Numbered from the stretch's first letter, positions 33,660-46,950 are shown. The stretch is 64,000 nt of DNA from Procambarus clarkii (GCF_040958095.1 NC_091209.1:10306731-10370730), one strand, 5' to 3'. Notes: generated from the letters alone by a model not told the origin. Numbers and translations: made by a program.

Positions 33660-34135
33660 CACACGATAAATCACAAATCACTGGAATCATCTCAAAATGT
33701 ACACTCTACAAAGGAGACAAGAGAGGTATCAAATAATATATACATGGAAAATACTGGAAGGTCAGGTCCTAAATCACAGTAAAACAACAATATACTGGAG
33801 TGAATGCTATGGAAAAAAATGCAGAACAGAGCCAATGAAAGGTAAAAGTACCATAGGCACAATCAGAGAACACTACGAACATCAAAAGTCCACAGTTATT
33901 CAATATCCTCAGGCAATTACTGTACAAGAAATATTGCAAGAACAAAAGTGGAAGTCTTTAAGAAAAAATTGGACAGTTTTCTGCAAGAAGTACCAGACCA
34001 ACCGGGCTGTAGTAGATATGTGGGCCTCGAAGCAATAGCCTGTCGGTCCAAGCTCTCAAATCAAGTCTGGTCCCTGGCCGAACTTTGGGAGCAGAATAAC
34101 TCCCAGAACCTCATCCAGGTACAATCCAGGTAAAC
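33660..34135 (+). mobile_element. LINE C-terminal fragment
   Basis: Reads HSTKETREVSNNIYMENTG, GQVLNHS, an IGTIREHYEH segment (33850-33890), VEVFKKKLDSFLQEVPDQPG (33948-34007) and GYVGLEAI. Matches 7395-7970 in the opposite orientation. Confidence 0.85.
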
Positions 34136-34900
34136 CACTCTTCCTTTTCCTCCACTAGAACCAAGCTACATAAAGGCAGACTACATGGTCAGACGAGCTA
34201 AAGTTAAGTCAGGTTGCCTGGCTCGATAAACAGACTAAGATATGTCAACATCTTATTTGATCACAACACCCCAACCCCAGTCATACAAGTGCCTATATCA
34301 GCTATTAGATTTATCATAAGCATAAAATGGCTGCCAAAACTGATGCACTTTCTTCTAAATATTTAAATGAATAAACAAATAAATGCACATATTGCTATAG
34401 CTATTTGCAATTTGTTGAGTGTGTAAGCCCCTTCTGCCACATCCTCCTTTCCTCACCAACTCCTTCAACCCTCCCCATCTAGAATGACTATGGCCTGTAC
34501 TATGTGGGTCATGGAGGATGTGTCAGTCACCACCACTCTTTAAAATTTTCATCCCACTCCCACACTAGATAGACAAATTATTGAGGGACAACCAGTGAGA
34601 AATGCCAATGGCTACAAACCAGTGCAGACAAAATCTGAAGTCAGTCAGATAATAATAATGATGAGCTTGGAATGAACTAAATTAACATGGAGGATGCAGG
34701 TGGACGGATGTAAACAAAGTGGAGAGTCATGTGTCCTACAGCTAAATAATGACAAAGTATTTATATAAATTGTCTGTCAACAGGAATTGATTAAACTATC
34801 ATTACACATCTCATAATACACATCTATACTACAACGTGGCATCAGGTCATCTGTACTTCAAGTCACCACATTCCTCGTTTAACAAGCTTTTGGGCTTTTG
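34136..34900. other. Intronic DNA, nothing recognised
   Basis: No gene or repeat partner found. Confidence 0.5.
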
Positions 34901-34913
34901 AGGCAGGTAATTC

Positions 34914-35180
34914 CGGGGGGGGGGGGGGGACAGGCTGGGTTTGACTGGCAGGGTCGCAGGCAGACTGACAGGGTCGCAGGCAGACTGGCTGTGGTCACGC
35001 CTGATCTACCCCTCAGCTCCCTGGTTCATGGGGTTCTGGGAGTTCTACTCCCCAAGCCCGGCCCGAGGCCAAACTTGGGGAGTCGGCTCCTCCATCCCCA
35101 CTACCTCCCCCCCCACCATCCCTACCATAAATATCCCTCACCCCTCCAGCTGCGTCTAGACAGTCTAGACGATTGGTAAG
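34914..35180. repeat. G-run, 21-bp duplication, LINE tail and small inverted repeat
   Basis: A run of about 14 G at 34915-34929 is followed by two copies of cagggtcgcaggcagactg (about 34950-34995), a - strand LINE tail (35024-35085: gggttctgggagttctactc) and a perfect inverted repeat cgtctagac-a-gtctagacg at 35153-35171. GC-rich open frames here are artefacts of composition. Confidence 0.7.
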
Positions 35181-35887
35181 GGATTAATATGGTTCAGATT
35201 CTCATCTGCCTTCCTACCATATGGTGGCCTTGGTATTCTGTAGACTCAATGTTGTTTACAAACTGTGACTGATTGCTACCACAACTGTGAATGCCTAACT
35301 GCCTTTGACTAGTCATGACTGACTTTTGATTGCGAATGCCTGCCTGACCGACTTGTGCCTGAATGCTTGACTGTTAGTTCATGGCTGCCTCTAACTGGTT
35401 GCAACTGTGACTAATTCTGACTACATTCTGCACAACAGGAGCAGTGAAATGTGTAGAGGGAAAATGGTGCACCATCACCGGGTGTGCCGCCCTGGTGGCC
35501 TGTCAAGGCAACAAACCATCACATCCAGAAATACAAGTTTCACATCCTGTATAGCAATTCCCTTGCCCAAAATATAAACAACTACACAGCTGATCTTATT
35601 GGTGGTGAGAGTTGGGGTACAAAATCCACTTTAAAATATCTTTCAATACATGTATGATGAAACATGCTAAGACAATTTTTCTGTGGGGGAGCCCCTTTGG
35701 ATCTCTCTGGAGCTATCTGGCTATTATGTGAAACATTAGACCAGGGCATTAGTCAATAGAGCATTACTTATAGCATTTGGGAAGTGGAACAACTCCCATA
35801 CTCCCATCAAGCAGGTATCAGGCAGGTTAATACAATTCAACCTACTGGGGACCATGAGCCAGAACCTGGGCCCATCCCTCAGAGAGG
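35181..35887. other. Intronic DNA, degenerate simple repeat in part
   Basis: 35240-35420 contains many 'gactg', 'tgcctgac' and 'gaatgcc' words, a degraded tandem array without a clear period. The rest has no match except a short LINE tail (35780-35815). Confidence 0.4.
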
Positions 35888-36190
35888 TTATCTTCTTGAG
35901 GTTACCTTGAAGTTACCTTGAAGTGTTTCCGGGGCTTAGCGTCCCTTGGGGTCTAGCATCCCCCCGGCCCGGTCCTCGACCAGTCCTCCTTTTTGTTACA
36001 CCCCCCCCCCCCCAGGAAGCAGCCCGTAGCAGCTGTCTAACTCCTAGGTACCTATTTACTGCTAGGTAACAGGGACATTAGGGTGAAAAACATTTTGCCC
36101 ACTTGTCTCTGCCTCCACCGGGGATCGAACCCGGAACCTCAGGACTACGAATCTGAAGCGCTGTCCACCCAGCTGTCAGGTGCCCTCAGA
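35888..36190 (-). mobile_element. tRNA-derived SINE, family B
   Basis: On the - strand the head has A box (tgacagctgggtggacagcg) and B box (gggttcgatcccc at 36120-36133). It then has the same core (gttacctagcagtaaatagg) and tail (gaggactggtcgaggaccgg) as family A. The tRNA head differs from family A but matches 52180-52450. A poly-C run interrupts it near 36005. Confidence 0.85.
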
Positions 36191-36529
36191 GGCAAAGGGA
36201 GCAATGGCCCCTGGAAAACTCCCGTGGTTGGGGGATTTCCTTATCTGCTATCGACCGGGGTTAGGCACCCAGAAAGGTAGGCATAACAAAACAGACTCCA
36301 CATGGTAAAAAAGTTGCAACCGATAACTGAACAGAGGCAGAACTCCCTCAAATCCCAAGCAAACATCACACCTTGCCTTTCATCCGTACAGCCCTCCCCT
36401 CCCCTCCCCTCCCTGGGAGGGGGGAGCCCCGGACACAAGCGCCAGCTACCCAGCAACTTCAGTTCGGAGGCTAAGCATCAAAACGATGCAAAACTGCTAA
36501 CTGGAGGGAGGGAGGGTGCCAGGGAGCCT

Positions 36530-36792
36530 CTCGGGTTCACTCTGAAAATGGCATTTCATTACATTCAACGCTGGGTTTTTTTCACAAAATATCCTTATAA
36601 AATAGGGATGCATCCAATGCGAGAGTGTGCCTTTTATGCCGCCAAATGCAGTACTAGTATATTCATTTATTTTCATGCTTTTCTTACATTCTGCATAAAA
36701 ATTAATAATTCTATAATGAAAAATTAATTGTTGAACTTTTAAAATTTTGTGTGCATAAGTATGACCATTTCTCCATAGCTGCTGTCCAAGGG
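36530..36792 (-). mobile_element. TTAA-type element fragment (CCCTTGGACAGCAG family)
   Basis: The right end reads gctgctgtccaaGGG followed by TTAA at 36793-36796. Inverted, it matches the left half of the 51774-52161 element: CCCTcGGACAaCAGC terminal block, 'tggagaaa', then 'ttatagaattattaatttgtatg' type text in two parts, and 'gtgaatatat'. The other end is missing. Confidence 0.65.
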
Positions 36793-36809
36793 TTAATCTC
36801 TGCCTGTTA

Positions 36810-37290
36810 CCTTTTACATCCAGTTTACCTCTAATGAATTTATGGGATAGGCTGGGTTCCACTTTGATTTGTCTGCTATCCCTTTCTCAAAGGTTTGTAT
36901 ATTTTGTGTTTTCATGTTTGTCAGTAATATATCTTCCATAATGGTATTAATTCTTGTTCTCTAGCCCTTTGGCAGTTTCTGTTGAACAAGTCTTGTTTAC
37001 CAAAGACTTGGAGCCACAAGGCTTGTGTGCACACTCGGTAGGCTGTGAAGGCGAATACCAGTTCTGTATATTTTTGGACGAATCTCTGGGTTCCTTCATT
37101 ATAAACTTTGGAAAAATTGACCAGATCTATCTTGTTTACATCTTCCCCTATTGCCAACCGTTCCCAATCAAATCCATTGAAGAAGCTTCTAATTCTCTAA
37201 CTTTTTTTAAGTAGAGTTTCTCTAATATCTTTTTTCTCATTTCTTCTGTGACATTGAATGGCATACTTAATTTCCACTAGGACAACAAGG
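36810..37290 (-). mobile_element. LINE fragment between endonuclease and reverse transcriptase
   Basis: The - strand frame 36921-37157 reads AIGEDVNKIDLVNFSKVYNE, then GTQRFVQKY; upstream (37150-37210) it reads KVRELEASSMDLIGNGW in another frame. This is the usual 'F..DWE.L..G.SV.E....F...LNEG...FVP' stretch of such LINEs. Family assignment uncertain. Confidence 0.6.
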
Positions 37291-37764
37291 AATGACGTTG
37301 CTGCCACCATAACTCTCTTATCATTGTACAATGAATACAACCTATGAATCTATAAAGCCTTCTGGTATTTATAGGCGATGCAAAGAATGTACACATCCAT
37401 ACAGCATTAAACCCCCTCTTATATAAATTAACTATTTTTAATATTTTATATTCATATGCATGGTTAACATGGTAATCATTCATTCAATTTTATTACATAT
37501 CCGATTAGGCTAAATGATCATAACTCACGATCATTTAACCAGCAAAAACCCAGTAAGGGAAGGGGAAGCCATCCCAGCATAACTGTCAACATTTGCTACC
37601 TTTCAAAACATCTTCAGCTCCTAAGCCATCAAGTGACCACTATTATTACACGATGCACTATCACAGTTCGTCACATTATATGGTACGATGTTTTTAGCAA
37701 AATACATTAAAACATTTGCAGATCTAGTAAAAATAGCTTACATAATCATAGCAAGAGTAAATCA

Positions 37765-37767
<3 letters not shown>
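37291..37767. other. Intronic DNA, nothing recognised
   Basis: Part of the 13.7-kb intron. No repeat or frame supported. Confidence 0.5.

Positions 37768-37809
<42 letters not shown>
37768..37809. repeat. TA microsatellite (left flank of fold-back element)
   Basis: About 21 TA units directly abutting the left arm of the fold-back element. Confidence 0.95.
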
Positions 37810-39207
<1,398 letters not shown>

Positions 39208-40455
39208 TGTTATGGTTGGAATTAAGGGTGTTGATGCAGGTAATGAGACTTGTGGCTGTAACCTTCTCATCTGTTCACTAGTAAGACCAGAAAGTAGTGC
39301 CTGCATATTTGGACTACTAGAGTATGCAGATGCAGCAGCAGCAGATGCAGCAGCAGCGGCTGCTTGACCATTGACCAAAGTAGCCCACTGAGAGTACAAG
39401 GAGTTGAGAGAGTTAATGCTATTGAGGGAGTTGGTCAATGATGCCAGAGAGCCAGAGGTGCCTGCTACTGACACAGCCACTGATGATGCTGATGATGTGT
39501 GGCTGGAGGCAGTAGTGGCAGTTACTGATGGAGGCTTACTGGCAATTGGTGTAAGAGTAGTAGATGATGATGCCAATGAGGTCTGTGTTACCCCACTAGG
39601 TGATCCCCCAGGAGGTCTTTGTGTCCAGATGCCACCTGGTTTTGTGCCGTGGCTCGCAACTTTCATTGGTTCTGCCGTTTTCTGAGGCCACCAATCCTCA
39701 AATTGAGTATCCTTTGGGAAATACTGTTGCACATCCTCTAAACTAACCACTGCACAAGTATCACTGGCAAATAATTCGTTTCTTATTCCTTGAACTTTAC
39801 AACAAAATTTGAGGTACGCAAGTTCCCAATTATCAACTTTTTCTGCTTTTAGCTTAAGTGTGTCTGTTTCACCCTCAAAATAAAATAAAGGTACATACTT
39901 TTCACTATTTTTCACTGTATACGGCACAACACTCTCACCATTTATTCTTACGAAACCACAATATTCACTTTGTTCAGGAGATTTTTGCACCAATTTCTTA
40001 AAGCATGTATCTAGGAACTTGTAAAAGCACCGTGCATCCTGTAATCTCACTACTAAATCTTTGGTTGTGAAAAGGTCTCGCCCAAATTGAAACTCGCAAT
40101 GTTTCATATTTATCTCGTTTAGTAATTTTGCCTCTGCTTCCGTAATAAAGTAACTTCTCACATGAATGCACGTGGTTATCTCGTGTGGGAGGTAGCTCAG
40201 GTATTTGTTAAGCAACTTTGTTTCCACCATTCTTACAGCACAATACTTGTCCTCCCGTCTGAATACATACGGAATATGAGCATTATGAATGGTGGACCAA
40301 CCAAAACGTCCTCGCACACTCTCCTCATCAATGGTCCCTTTCTTCTTTTCATCCAACTTCTTGGGAATAATAGAGTCTTCACTTCCCAGCTCCTTATTTT
40401 TCTCACGATTGAAATAAAATGTGATCATTTGTTGTCCACCAGCTCGCTGCAGGGC
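39208..40455 (-). CDS. Unidentified gene, large second exon in window (conserved core)
   Basis: Acceptor ttacag before 40455 and donor ACA|GTAAGT at 39208/39207 enclose 416 codons in phase 0 at both ends. Residues 1-9 (ALQRAGGQQ) continue the Gln-rich end of the previous exon. Residues about 10-265 look like a compact conserved domain: MITFYFNREKNKELGSED, then GRFGWSTIHNAHIPYVFRRE, CAVRMVETKLLNKYL, YFITEAEAKLLNEIN, FTTKDLVVRLQDARCFYKFL, VPLFYFEGETDTLKLKAEK, AYLKFCCKVQGIRNELF and DVQQYFPKDTQFEDWWP. After that comes a Ser/Thr/Ala/Pro-rich tail with poly-Ala (AAAAAASAAAA, near residue 365), Asn-Ser-Leu repeats and MQALLSGLTSEQMRRLQPQ. No catalytic motif or zinc-binding pattern is evident. The combination of a Gln/Ala/Ser-rich surround and basic patches suggests a nuclear regulatory protein, but this is inference. 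I could not name the family; it is clearly coding (1.2 kb open, no bias like the minisatellite). Confidence 0.92.
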
Positions 40456-40989
40456 CTGTAAGGTGTCAAATTATTTGTTAGAAGGTTGACAACTTGTGTT
40501 AGAAACAATGTTTACATGTGAGAAGATGTGAGCATGTACCTGAATAACATGTTAATACAATGTAACCAAAGGGAAACTGGTAATGTTAAATACAAATGCT
40601 CAAATTGACATTATAAATGTTTTAGTATTCTTTGTAATGTAAGACAGATGGTGAATGATGAGACAAGTGATTGGCTATGCGTGGAAATGGTTCTGAGAGG
40701 AAAACCAATATTTTTTTTATTATACTTGGGGAAGTGTTAAGGCTGATAACAAAAGCAACATGAATTGGGTCTGCTGGCAGGGAAACGTCTACACATCTGG
40801 TAGAGAACGCTAGCCAACAACTGGTGCAAAAAATGACAGTGTATGATTGCTGTCAACATATTAGGCACATGTTTGAGTGTTACCAAAAAATCTAATCCGT
40901 AGCTTAGAATATATAAGGGTCCAAATTCCAAAGGGCACAAATTAAAATCTCTGAATTAATGAAAAAATACATACTATATGCAAGTGTGC
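40456..40989. other. Intronic DNA, nothing recognised
   Basis: Left part of the 7.1-kb intron. No repeat partner. Confidence 0.5.
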
Positions 40990-41095
40990 AGAACCCCCCC
41001 CCCCCATTGAAAAGCAGAGGTGCAACAGATACTCAGAGAACTTTATCATCAGAGGCCCGAGACTATTCAACACGCTTTCACTACACATAAGGGGC
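40990..41095 (+). mobile_element. Short LINE fragment, family 2
   Basis: agcagaggtgcaacagatac followed by 'FIIRGPRLFNTLSLHIRG'-type coding and cataaggggcat, interrupted by the minisatellite that starts at about 41101. Same segment as 60245-60330. Confidence 0.75.
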
Positions 41096-41100
41096 ATGAA

Positions 41101-41785
41101 AGCGTGGGGCTGCAGGTGGTGATGGGGTGCGTGGGGCTGCAGGTGGTGATGGGGTGCGTGGGGCTGCAGGTGGTGATGGGGTGCGTGGGGCTGCAGGTGG
41201 TGATGGGGTGTGTGGGGCTGCAGGTGGTGATGGGGTGCGTGGGGCTGCAGGTGGTGATGGGGTGCGTGGGGCTGCAGGTGGTGATGGGGTGCGTGGGGCT
41301 GCAGGTGGTGATGGGGTGCGTGGGGCTGCAGGTGGTGATGAGGTGCATGGGGCTGCAGGTGGTGATGGGGTGCGTGGGGCTGCAGGTGGTGATGGGGTGC
41401 GTTGGGCTGCAGGTGGTGATGGGGTGCGTGGGGGTTGTAGCTGGTGATGTGGTATGTGGGGTTGTAGCTGGTGATGGGGTGCATGGGGCTGCAGGAGTAG
41501 AAGGGGTGAATGTGGCGGCTGCAGGCAGTGATGAGGTGCGTGGGGCTGCAGGCAGTGATGAGGTGCGTGGGGCTGCAGGCAGTGATGAGGTGCGTGGGGC
41601 TGCAGGTGGTAATAAGGTGCGTGGGGCTGCAGGTGGTAATGAGGTGCGTGGGGCTGCAGGTGGTAATGAGGTGCGTGGGGCTGCAGGTGGTAATGAGGTG
41701 CGTGGGGCTGCAGGTGGTAATGAGGTGCGTGGGGCTGCAGGTGGTAATGAGGTACGTGGGGCTGCAGTTGGTGATGAGGCACATG
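41101..41785. repeat. 27-bp minisatellite, about 25 copies
   Basis: Tandem units of 27 bp containing gtggggctgcaggtggtgat and ggggtgc, from 41101 to about 41785. Variants are ordered in blocks: 'ggtgatgggg' in the first half, a disturbed section at 41420-41520, 'ggcagtgatgagg' at 41521-41600, then 'ggtggtaatgagg'. It arose inside, or next to, a LINE fragment. As 27 is divisible by three, open frames of 233-364 aa run through on both strands; these are not genes. Confidence 0.95.
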
Positions 41786-42924
41786 AAGCTACAGGTGTTG
41801 AGGCCTACATAGAAATGATTCAATGTATCACAATAGTTCAAATGGAACGTAGGGAGTGTGGAGAAATGAGGTGTGACCAGTGGACTCTTTAAAAAAAAAA
41901 AAAAAACTGTAAATGTGTGACAAAAGGGAAGAATTAGACATAAAAAAAAAAAACTGTAAATGTGTGACAAAAGGGAAGAATTAGACATTTGTTTACAAAG
42001 TGCAGTGGACACAATACAGTAGGAGAGTGGTTTCAAGAGCTCAACAATAACTGCAAACTGGTCAGTGATAAACGAGGGTTATGTAGTGAAAAAATGTGTG
42101 TGTAGATCAGATATTTGCATTGAGATAATTCATAGGGAAGGCTAATGAGGAAATATTTGAAGGTGTGCATTGCCTTTATGGGATTGGGAAATGAACATCA
42201 CAAGGTTAAAAGAGAAGTACTTTAAAAAGTTACCGACATGTAATTAAGATTGCAGTTCTGTTAAATGTTGCAAAGTTCAAATAATCATGTGATTGTGTAC
42301 CAATTGACTATTATTATTATTTTAGACTGTTATTATTATTTTATGTATATAACATTTCTGCTATGGAATCATGGTTGTTCAATACAGGTATATTCAAGGT
42401 TGGCAACATGAGGCAGGTCTAGGGAAGAATATTAGAAACAATGTAAACCGAGTGAATAAGGCCTGACATGACCATGTCAAATTTGAACTAAACAAATATC
42501 ATTTGTTTAGCAAAGTGATACAGTGACAGTATTGTATGAAGATTACTTGAAAATTGTATTGATGTATATAGTAAAGTTATGGTGGGTGAATAGCAAGAGA
42601 ACAGGTGTGTTAAATAAACGTGAATAGTAGAGTGCTAAAAGCTATCACTAATTCTAAATGTTGGGGATTACCTCTAACCAGTTTAAAAAATTCAGCCGTT
42701 TCTGTAGCCTGGCTTTTCTGCAGACTATATCAGTAAAGCTGTTGCTGCCAATGGCCTACATATATGGCCTACATTGCCATGACAACTCGTCTGACACTTT
42801 CTGCAGGAAATATGTCTAATTTCCACAGGAAAACTTCCACATTTGTTTGCTCAATATTTCTTATATTTGCCAATAGGAGGTTGATACAAGTCATCTAGCA
42901 CCTCTACTAGAGGCTGATAGAAGT
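41786..42924. other. Intronic DNA with short duplication
   Basis: A 50-bp direct duplication sits at 41893-41990: each copy is an A-run followed by ctgtaaatgtgtgacaaaag and ggaagaattagaca. Otherwise no recognised feature. Confidence 0.6.
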
Positions 42925-43060
42925 AGAGGTTGACAGCACCTCTACTCTTCACTGGGTCTACTCTACACTTCCTTCCTTATCTTTGACTTCAATAAGCTGT
43001 TAATTTATTGTGTAGATTAGGGACCTGACAAGTATCTTTTATGTATAAATGTGATTTATC
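42925..43060 (-). mobile_element. Short LINE fragment
   Basis: Matches the 7685-7810 part of the - strand LINE (tgacagcacctctactcttcac, actgtgtagatt-type text in the same orientation). Decayed. Confidence 0.6.
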
Positions 43061-43480
43061 TTGCATCTTGTTACTGATAAAAAGGAGTTTGTGCAAGCAA
43101 ACCTATGAGTACGGCAATTGCAAGAGATCACAAATTCTCTTTTGCAAACAGAGAAGGAATATATTAGATGAAGAGAGTAGTTTACGACAGTTAAAAATTG
43201 AAGTAAATTACAAACACACCCCCACACCACCACCTAGGTTAAGCTCTCACACCCATTCACTAAAACAGCAAGTCCAGACATTTCTATGGAAGAGTGCAGC
43301 TGGTATAAATAGGAGTTGGCCTGCATGGGCCCTCAGCAGTTTCTTCTATACAGAACTCGTATCAAGGTCAGCACACCTCAGTTACATGTTCAGGTAGAGC
43401 TCATACTCTATGCCTTCCCTAAGTATAATGCCTCAATCTTTTACAGGTCCTAATCTGATCATGAAAATCTGGTTGCCAAA
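43061..43480. other. Intronic DNA with a LINE tail
   Basis: 43305-43370 (tataaataggagttggcctg, catgggccctcagcag) matches the family 3 LINE tail at 19755-19815, + strand. The rest is unassigned. Confidence 0.5.
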
Positions 43481-43700
43481 TCTGTGCATGTAAGTCCCCA
43501 GCCTGTATGATCCCGTGTCCTCCACCTGTCCATCTGCACGTCCCCCGCCTGTGAAATCCCACGTCCTCCGCATGTATGTCTGCACGTCCCCCCCCCCTGT
43601 GCGATCCCATGTCCACATGTGCATATGCACATGTGGGATCCTATGCTACCTGTGCGATCCTATGTCCTCCGCATGTGCGTCTGCACATCCACGGCCTGCG
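43480..43700. repeat. Degenerate ~46-bp tandem repeat with a 24-bp palindrome
   Basis: Units carry forms of tctgcacgtcccccgcctgt, gatcccatgtcc and tccgcatgt, about four copies. A perfect palindrome ccacatgtgcat/atgcacatgtgg lies at 43613-43636. Confidence 0.75.
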
Positions 43701-44342
43701 TATCTCTCGACTCTTAACATTCAGATTGCTATTTGTATTAGAAACAGTTCAGTAAATTTTTAAATATGTACATAGGAGCTAAATGACACTTAACCATGCC
43801 TGCCAAACTTTATTTTCCAGCAGACACCCAGATAGCATTACTAAAACAAGCATTTCAATAGGAGGATACATATGGTTCTTATAAAGTTTGAACAAAGTAT
43901 GCCAACTAATATCTGAGGCAGATAAAGAGATGACATTAAGATGTAATATGACTATTATATCCTTAGCTACAATTATATAATATATATTAAAACAATGTTA
44001 ATTTACAAAATAATTTAAGGGTAGAATATCTTTGTGTTCTTCACTCAATAATATTAAATTTAGTGAGGGTTACAATGAGTAATATTATAACCCAATACAA
44101 TGCTGTATTGATTTAACAAATTTATAATGACAGTTTATTTTATACAGAGGAATGGGTCATGTTATAATTTCATAAGAATATAGAAGTTGAAAACTCTTCA
44201 TATGCACATTGATACAAGTGTCTTGGATTCCACAGATCCTATCTGACAACCCCTGAAGTAGATTAACTACTTAAATTGAGTGAGAGAGACAAATGGAAGC
44301 GAGGTTCAACTTGAATTTTAGATGGAGTTGACCCTTTACTAC
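43701..44342. other. Intronic DNA, nothing recognised
   Basis: AT-rich without gene or repeat match. Confidence 0.5.
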
Positions 44343-44388
44343 ACGATAATGGTATGTACATTATGCTTAATGTACGTACCATTATCGT
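44343..44388. repeat. 46-bp near-perfect palindrome (hairpin)
   Basis: acgataatggtatgtacatta and taatgtacgtaccattatcgt form 21-bp arms with one mismatch (G-T in RNA) and a 4-base loop. Isolated in intronic DNA and not part of an identified element. Confidence 0.9.
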
Positions 44389-44769
44389 CCCCCCATCCCT
44401 GAATATTAATAAACACTTGCAGACACGAGAAATTAAAAGCGTTACAATGCTAGTGGAGTTGAGTATTTGGTGAGGAGCACAGAGTGGTTCAGTGTGGTCT
44501 GGATTTTTCTTGAATGAAGATTTTATCAAGTTTTGTAAAGTCCTACATATATTTTGAATATTTTTGGCCAGTTACATGGCCAAGCGAGATGTCCAGTTTC
44601 ATTATTTGTAAGAACTTCACTGACAAATCTATCTAGGATACTACTTATAACTGTTACTTTCACTGTTAAAACTTTAATTTTTAAACAAGTGTTAAAGATT
44701 ATCATCAAAGTACTGTACAGTACCAGCTTGTGTGATCTTCTCACAAATCTTCCATTCTCCTACACAAGT

Positions 44770-45790
44770 GTATCCGATACAGTCGACAACAATAACAATT
44801 ATGATTACGTCTATCTGAACCTAAGTAAAGCCTTTGACAGTGTAGCTAATGAGGCTGATCAGGAAGGTTGTGGCACATGGCAATGGAGAAACTGTTCTCA
44901 ATTGCATCAGATATGAATGAAGAATAGGAAGCAGAATTAGCACCATTGAGGTAAAGTCAAGAGTGAAAAGTTTCACCTAGTTGTGTGATCCAAGCATCTT
45001 CAGATCTTTGCTATTCATAAAATACATCAACAATGCAGATACAGTATTGGGATAAGCAGTAATATCAGCAAATTTGTTGGAGATGCAAAAGTTGGACAAA
45101 TAGTAAACTAGAATGAGAGCTTTGAAGACTTCCAGAAAGGTTTATTCATATGGTAAACCTTTCAAGAAAAGTAGCAGAAGCAGCTCAACTTATAAGGGCA
45201 AAGTTCTAAACTTGGAAAAATGACAGTGGCACAGTCTATCAGATGAATGATGCAGATACTGTATGAGCAAATCAAATTGTAAGAGAGACTAGAGGGGGTC
45301 ATGATTGGCAGATACCAGAGATTTGGGCAACAATTTATCAACAAATATCAAAGTAAATATGATGCTTGGGTTAATAACCAGAAATGCCAGAAATAAATGT
45401 ATAACTATTATTCTCTAATTATATTCGACTCGGGTGAGGCTCTACTTGGACTATGCCGTCCATTTCTGATCACCTTCTTATGAGTGGACATCAATTCCCA
45501 CAAGAAAAACAAACGACGATGACCAGACAGATCCTGGTACGGATATTTGGGACCTCTCGTGAGACAGCAAGCATGGGCAAGGTCTTGAAATCATCAGAAC
45601 ATGTCTGAACCCATAAATATAGCTATAAGCTAAAGATGTTAACATTTCAAACAAATATGAAGAAAGGTTTTGTCAACAAGGTCGTAAACATGCGGAACAG
45701 GTTACCAGCCCACATCATAAAGGCAAATGATGTAACTAGCCTTGAGAATAGGCTCCATATATACATGGGGGAAGAGGCTCACTGAAGTGA
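44770..45790 (+). mobile_element. Highly decayed LINE with reverse transcriptase
   Basis: YVYLNLSKAFDSV at 44803-44841 is the palm A motif (D replaced by N). Later pieces: SIFRSLLFIKYINNAD (45000-45035), a VKLGQIVN segment (45085-45110), a 'YSTRVRLYLDYAVHF' segment (45420-45465) and the final 'GFVNKVVNMRNRLPAHIIKA' segment (45670-45725). Many stops. It appears to be a third reverse transcriptase lineage in this window. Confidence 0.75.
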
Positions 45791-46499
45791 CTCCTACTTA
45801 TTATATTCGCATGTAATTCTCATCTTGTGTATGATGATCTAGAATTGGGACATGTTGACCAAAAGACACGACTAGACATACAGTAACCTGATGCACAGGA
45901 TTATAGTGTAGATAAATAATACTTGAGCTTTGACAATCATTTACTAAATTACTGTTGACATCCTTTATTTTAACTAAATTTTATAAACATTATACATGTT
46001 TAAACCACCAAGTAGGAAATAGGGTGTCCAAACATTTAACAAGTGATGCAATACCAGACATTGCCATTTTGTGGTAAATATCTGCATGGGAATGTTGTGT
46101 TGCATCCAATCTGGTGTAACTTTAGAGACCATTGTCTCCTTTTTTCAGTTCACATCTTATTTTTTTCTAAATCATGAATATTAATAAGATAATAACAGTA
46201 TACAATTTTCCTAACATTGCAAAGAATAACAAAATCCTGCCCAAGTAAGGAGTGAATCTCGGTTCTAACAGGCACTGTCCTCGTATTGTTACGCTTCCTC
46301 CTCCTCACAGCAGATATAGAGGGAAACAACACATACCGTAGCTTACCATCATCATTTCATAACAAAATAAATCAACATGAATACTGTCATGATGAAAATT
46401 ATGCAAAAATTATAATCATATACTGTATCAACAAAAAAGGAGTACAGTTGCAAGACATTCAGATCATACAGAAAGTAAGAGACTAAGTTAAACATTTAG
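45791..46499. other. Intronic DNA, nothing recognised
   Basis: AT-rich, no supported feature. Confidence 0.5.
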
Positions 46500-46950
46500 A
46501 AATAATAATGTCAGAAGACCTAATATTTAGATTGAACAATAAAATAGCATCAGCCAGGAAAATGATAGGGTAGATAATGGTGATAGTCAAAACCAAGGAT
46601 ACCACATAAATGAAGGAATTGTTCACAGCACTGGTACTTCACACAGACTAGAGGTGTTAAACATGCCAAACTAAAAGACAGAAGAAAAAGAGGTAATATG
46701 ATTGCCACTTACAAAATACTAACAGGAATCAACCAAATTGAAAGAGGAATTCCTGAAACCAGCAACTTCACGAACAAGAGGACAGATTCAAGCCAAAGAA
46801 ACAAAGGTGCCAAAAAAATACTAGAAAGTTTTCTTTTGCAAACAAGAGTGGTAGATGGTTGGAACAAAAGAACGTCAGTAGTTTCAAAGCATTACACGAC
46901 AGTACTGGGAAGACGGGACACGAGTGTAGCTCTCATACTGTGAGAGCATC
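46500..46950 (+). mobile_element. LINE 3' end fragment, family 1
   Basis: Frame 46698-46943 reads MIATYKILTGINQIERGIPE, TSNFTNKRTDSSQRNKGA and LLQTRVVDGWNK, ending with HYTTVLGRRDTSVALIL. Upstream (46505-46570) decayed reverse transcriptase C-terminal text. Same family as 28246-28530 and, inverted, 16870-18085. Confidence 0.85.

Noticed and set aside
34898..35179. GC-rich open frames of 72-93 aa
   Set aside because: Created by a G-run, a 21-bp duplication and a LINE tail; no coding evidence.
40942..42036. Long open frames (364, 290 and 233 aa) across the 41.1-41.8 kb region on both strands
   Set aside because: They are produced by a 27-bp tandem repeat, a multiple of three, which keeps every stop-free frame open. 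They overlap each other on both strands and have no splice or similarity support.
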